A stretch of 14,530 nucleotides of DNA from an uncultured Collinsella sp. GTDB taxonomy: Bacteria; Actinomycetota; Coriobacteriia; Coriobacteriales; Coriobacteriaceae. Location: positions 1-14,530 of the forward strand of contig CAAENO010000209.1 of NCBI GenBank assembly GCA_900757385.1, in the 5' to 3' direction. Below the pieces are notes generated by a model. That model saw nothing but the letters and a program-made list of their open reading frames with translations. It ran no database searches and was not told the DNA's origin. Within the stretch, counting starts at the first letter, position 1. The number at the start of each line of letters is the position of its first letter. Both the position numbers and the translations under genes were made by a program. Shown here in pieces: positions 12,940 through 14,530 of the stretch.

Positions 12940-13338
12940 ATGAGAAAGATAGTTGTGGCGAGCCATTCCCTTCTCGCCCAGGGTTTCAAGGACACCCTCG
13001 AGTTCCTTACGGGTAAGGGCGACGTCGTCAACGCCGTGTGCGCCTACGTGAACGACAACGGCGAGGGGCTCGACGCGGCGGTCGAGGCGGCTCTTTCGGG
13101 CACTGACGAGGTCGTCGTCCTCACCGACGCGTACGGCGGCAGCGTGAACCAGCGCTTTTCCCGCTTCGCCTCCGACCGGATCCACGTGATCGCGGGTGTC
13201 AACCTCCCGCTCGCCATGACGGTCGCGCTCGCGCGCCCCGACGAGAAACTCGACTTCGACGCCCTCGTCAACGAGGCGCGCCAGCAGATCATCTACGTGA
13301 ACGGTGCCAGTTCCGCCGAGTGCGACGACGACGAATAG
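12940..13338 (+). CDS. PTS mannose/fructose/sorbose family subunit IIA
   Basis: IIA takes phosphate from HPr and passes it to IIB. The 132-residue protein starts MRKIVVASHSLLAQGFKDTL; His9 in ASHSLLAQG is the phosphorylation site. VVVLTDAYGGSVNQRF and VIAGVNLPLAMTVAL match the family fold. It is separate from IIB. It may also phosphorylate or compete with the EIIA and PRD domains of the LevR-like protein, linking sugar supply to expression. The tail is acidic (ECDDDE). The gene overlaps the GAGGAGG ribosome binding site of the next gene by one base. Confidence 0.95.
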   Translation: MRKIVVASHSLLAQGFKDTLEFLTGKGDVVNAVCAYVNDNGEGLDAAVEAALSGTDEVVVLTDAYGGSVNQRFSRFASDRIHVIAGVNLPLAMTVALARPDEKLDFDALVNEARQQIIYVNGASSAECDDDE

Positions 13339-13350
13339 AGGAGGTCGACG

Positions 13351-14475
13351 ATGAGAGAGTTCCTTAAGGACGTGTGGATGCACGGCGGTGAGGAAAGCCG
13401 CGCCATCACCCCCGAGAACATCACGGGCGAGAAGGGCCGCGCCGCCATGTCGGCCAGCCACCTCGGCGTCGGCCGCAAGGGCTCGTGCTGCGTGCCCCTT
13501 GAGTCCGGCGAGACCATCACGCTCGCGGACATCGAGGGCCCCGGCATCATCCGCCACATCTGGATGACCGTCCCCGACAAGACCGCCGCCGGCAGCTTCG
13601 TCATGCGTGACCTCGTGCTGCGCTTCTACTGGGACGACGAGGAGACCCCCTCGGTCGAGTGCCCTGTCGGCGACTTCTTCTGCAACGGCTTCGGTGAGCG
13701 CGCCATCGTCAACTCGATGCCCATCTGCGTGAACCCGACGGGCGGCATGAACTGCTACTTCGAGATGCCCTTCAGGAAGCACGCCAAGGTCACGCTTACG
13801 AGCGAGCACCCCGGGTTCATTAAGTACATCTTCTACACGTTCAACTACGCGCTCACCGACGTGCCGGACGACGCCATGTACTTCCACGCCCGCTTTAACC
13901 GCGAGCGCAGCACCCGCAGGGGCGTCGACTACACCGTGCTCGACGGCGTGCGCGGCAAGGGCTACTACGTCGGCACCTACATGGCCCTGTGCGCCCTGGA
14001 GCGCTATTGGTGGGGCGAGGGCGAGATGAAGTTCTTCCTCGACGGCGACGAGGAGTTCCCCACGGTCACCTCGACGGGAGCCGAGGACTACTTCGGCGGT
14101 GCCTGGGCCTTCCTCGACAGGCCGCCCCACGCGCTGCCCGAGGCGCAGTGCTTCAACACGCTGTTCGCCGGCTACCCGTACCGCTCGACGCGCGACGCCA
14201 CGCGCGACCGCTTCAGCGCGGGCAAGCCGAACCCGAACCCGATGCTCGCGACCAACGACGACGCGCTGCCCAGGCACGGCCTCTACAGGTGGCACCTTCC
14301 CGACCCGATCTCGTTCAAGGAGGACCTGCGCGTGACGTTCCAGGACCTCGGCAACGACGACATCAAGCTCTACGAGCGCGAGGACGACATCTCCACCGTC
14401 GCCTACTGGTACCAAAGCGAGCCGCATGCCGTGCTCGCCCCGTTTGCCGCAAGGCAGGACCGCGTGCCCAGGTAG
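13351..14475 (+). CDS. DUF2961 / glycoside hydrolase family GH172 enzyme, cytoplasmic
   Basis: Family GH172 (formerly DUF2961) includes difructose dianhydride I synthase/hydrolase (alpha-D-fructofuranosidase) and exo-D-arabinofuranosidases. The 374-residue protein contains PGIIRHIWMT, LRFYWDDEETPSVECPVGDFF, NCYFEMPF, WWGEGEMKFFLDGDE, then TGAEDYFGGAW and a C-terminal VAYWYQSEPHAVL, so it looks complete. Glu223 (WGEGE) and Glu245 (GAEDYF) lie where the two catalytic glutamates are expected by my recollection of the family. There is no signal peptide, so it should act on imported sugar. GAGGAGG at 13338-13344 is a strong ribosome binding site and overlaps the IIA stop, making it the likely last gene of the PTS operon. 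The substrate is not known; fructofuranosyl or arabinofuranosyl linkages are most likely. Confidence 0.9.
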   Translation: MREFLKDVWMHGGEESRAITPENITGEKGRAAMSASHLGVGRKGSCCVPLESGETITLADIEGPGIIRHIWMTVPDKTAAGSFVMRDLVLRFYWDDEETPSVECPVGDFFCNGFGERAIVNSMPICVNPTGGMNCYFEMPFRKHAKVTLTSEHPGFIKYIFYTFNYALTDVPDDAMYFHARFNRERSTRRGVDYTVLDGVRGKGYYVGTYMALCALERYWWGEGEMKFFLDGDEEFPTVTSTGAEDYFGGAWAFLDRPPHALPEAQCFNTLFAGYPYRSTRDATRDRFSAGKPNPNPMLATNDDALPRHGLYRWHLPDPISFKEDLRVTFQDLGNDDIKLYEREDDISTVAYWYQSEPHAVLAPFAARQDRVPR

Positions 14476-14530
14476 GGTCGCCTCGAAACAAGCCAACGTT
14501 ATGGGCGCCCGCGGTTGACCATGACTGCGG

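Noticed and set aside
1..14530. CRISPR array, tRNA or rRNA genes
   Set aside because: No regularly spaced repeats and no cloverleaf or rRNA-like sequence recognised on either strand.
14476..14530. Start of another gene after the GH172 gene
   Set aside because: Only 55 bases remain, with no ribosome binding site plus start and no clear terminator.

Overview
The window looks like chromosomal DNA from a high-GC member of the Coriobacteriia. Collinsella is the best guess, based on the ribosomal protein sequences, the codon style and the gut-type sugar locus. I ran no database search.

Region 1 (about 1-6235, + strand) is an S10/spc-type ribosomal protein cluster. It runs L3, L4, L23, L2, S19, L22, S3, L16, L29, S17, L14, L24 and ends in a strong intrinsic terminator. 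All twelve genes look intact and most are tightly spaced. The usual neighbours rpsJ (S10, before L3) and rplE (L5, after L24) are absent from the expected places. Three non-coding stretches break the cluster: 98-384 before L3, 1967-2145 before L2 and 5368-5485 before L14. Each can form several hairpins. In each, one helix strand could instead pair with the ribosome binding site region of the next gene, which suggests three separate translational control leaders. The first two also share a 25-base block with 22 identities. The window begins with a separate 97-base AT-ended inverted-repeat structure.

Region 2 (6236-7940) is a scar region. About 700 bases of hairpin-rich DNA with no convincing gene are followed by a minus-strand remnant of an IS3-family transposase. 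That remnant has lost the middle of its catalytic domain, and it abuts the 3' third of an MTA/SAH nucleosidase gene (mtnN) that has lost its start. Terminator-like hairpins and small repeats follow.

Region 3 (7944-14475, + strand) is a sugar catabolism locus. It contains a 913-residue LevR-type PTS-controlled regulator, then separate mannose-family PTS components IIB, IIC, IID and IIA, then a cytoplasmic DUF2961/GH172 glycosidase. The layout parallels the levan/fructose lev operon of Bacillus, with a GH172 enzyme in the place of a levanase. The regulator has an AAA+ domain but lacks the sigma-54 contact motif GAFTGA, has a degenerate Walker B motif and has Glu at the first PRD's expected phospho-His. 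It therefore probably does not act as a classical sigma-54 activator. I infer that the PTS imports a furanose-containing sugar or oligosaccharide and that the GH172 enzyme cleaves it in the cytoplasm.
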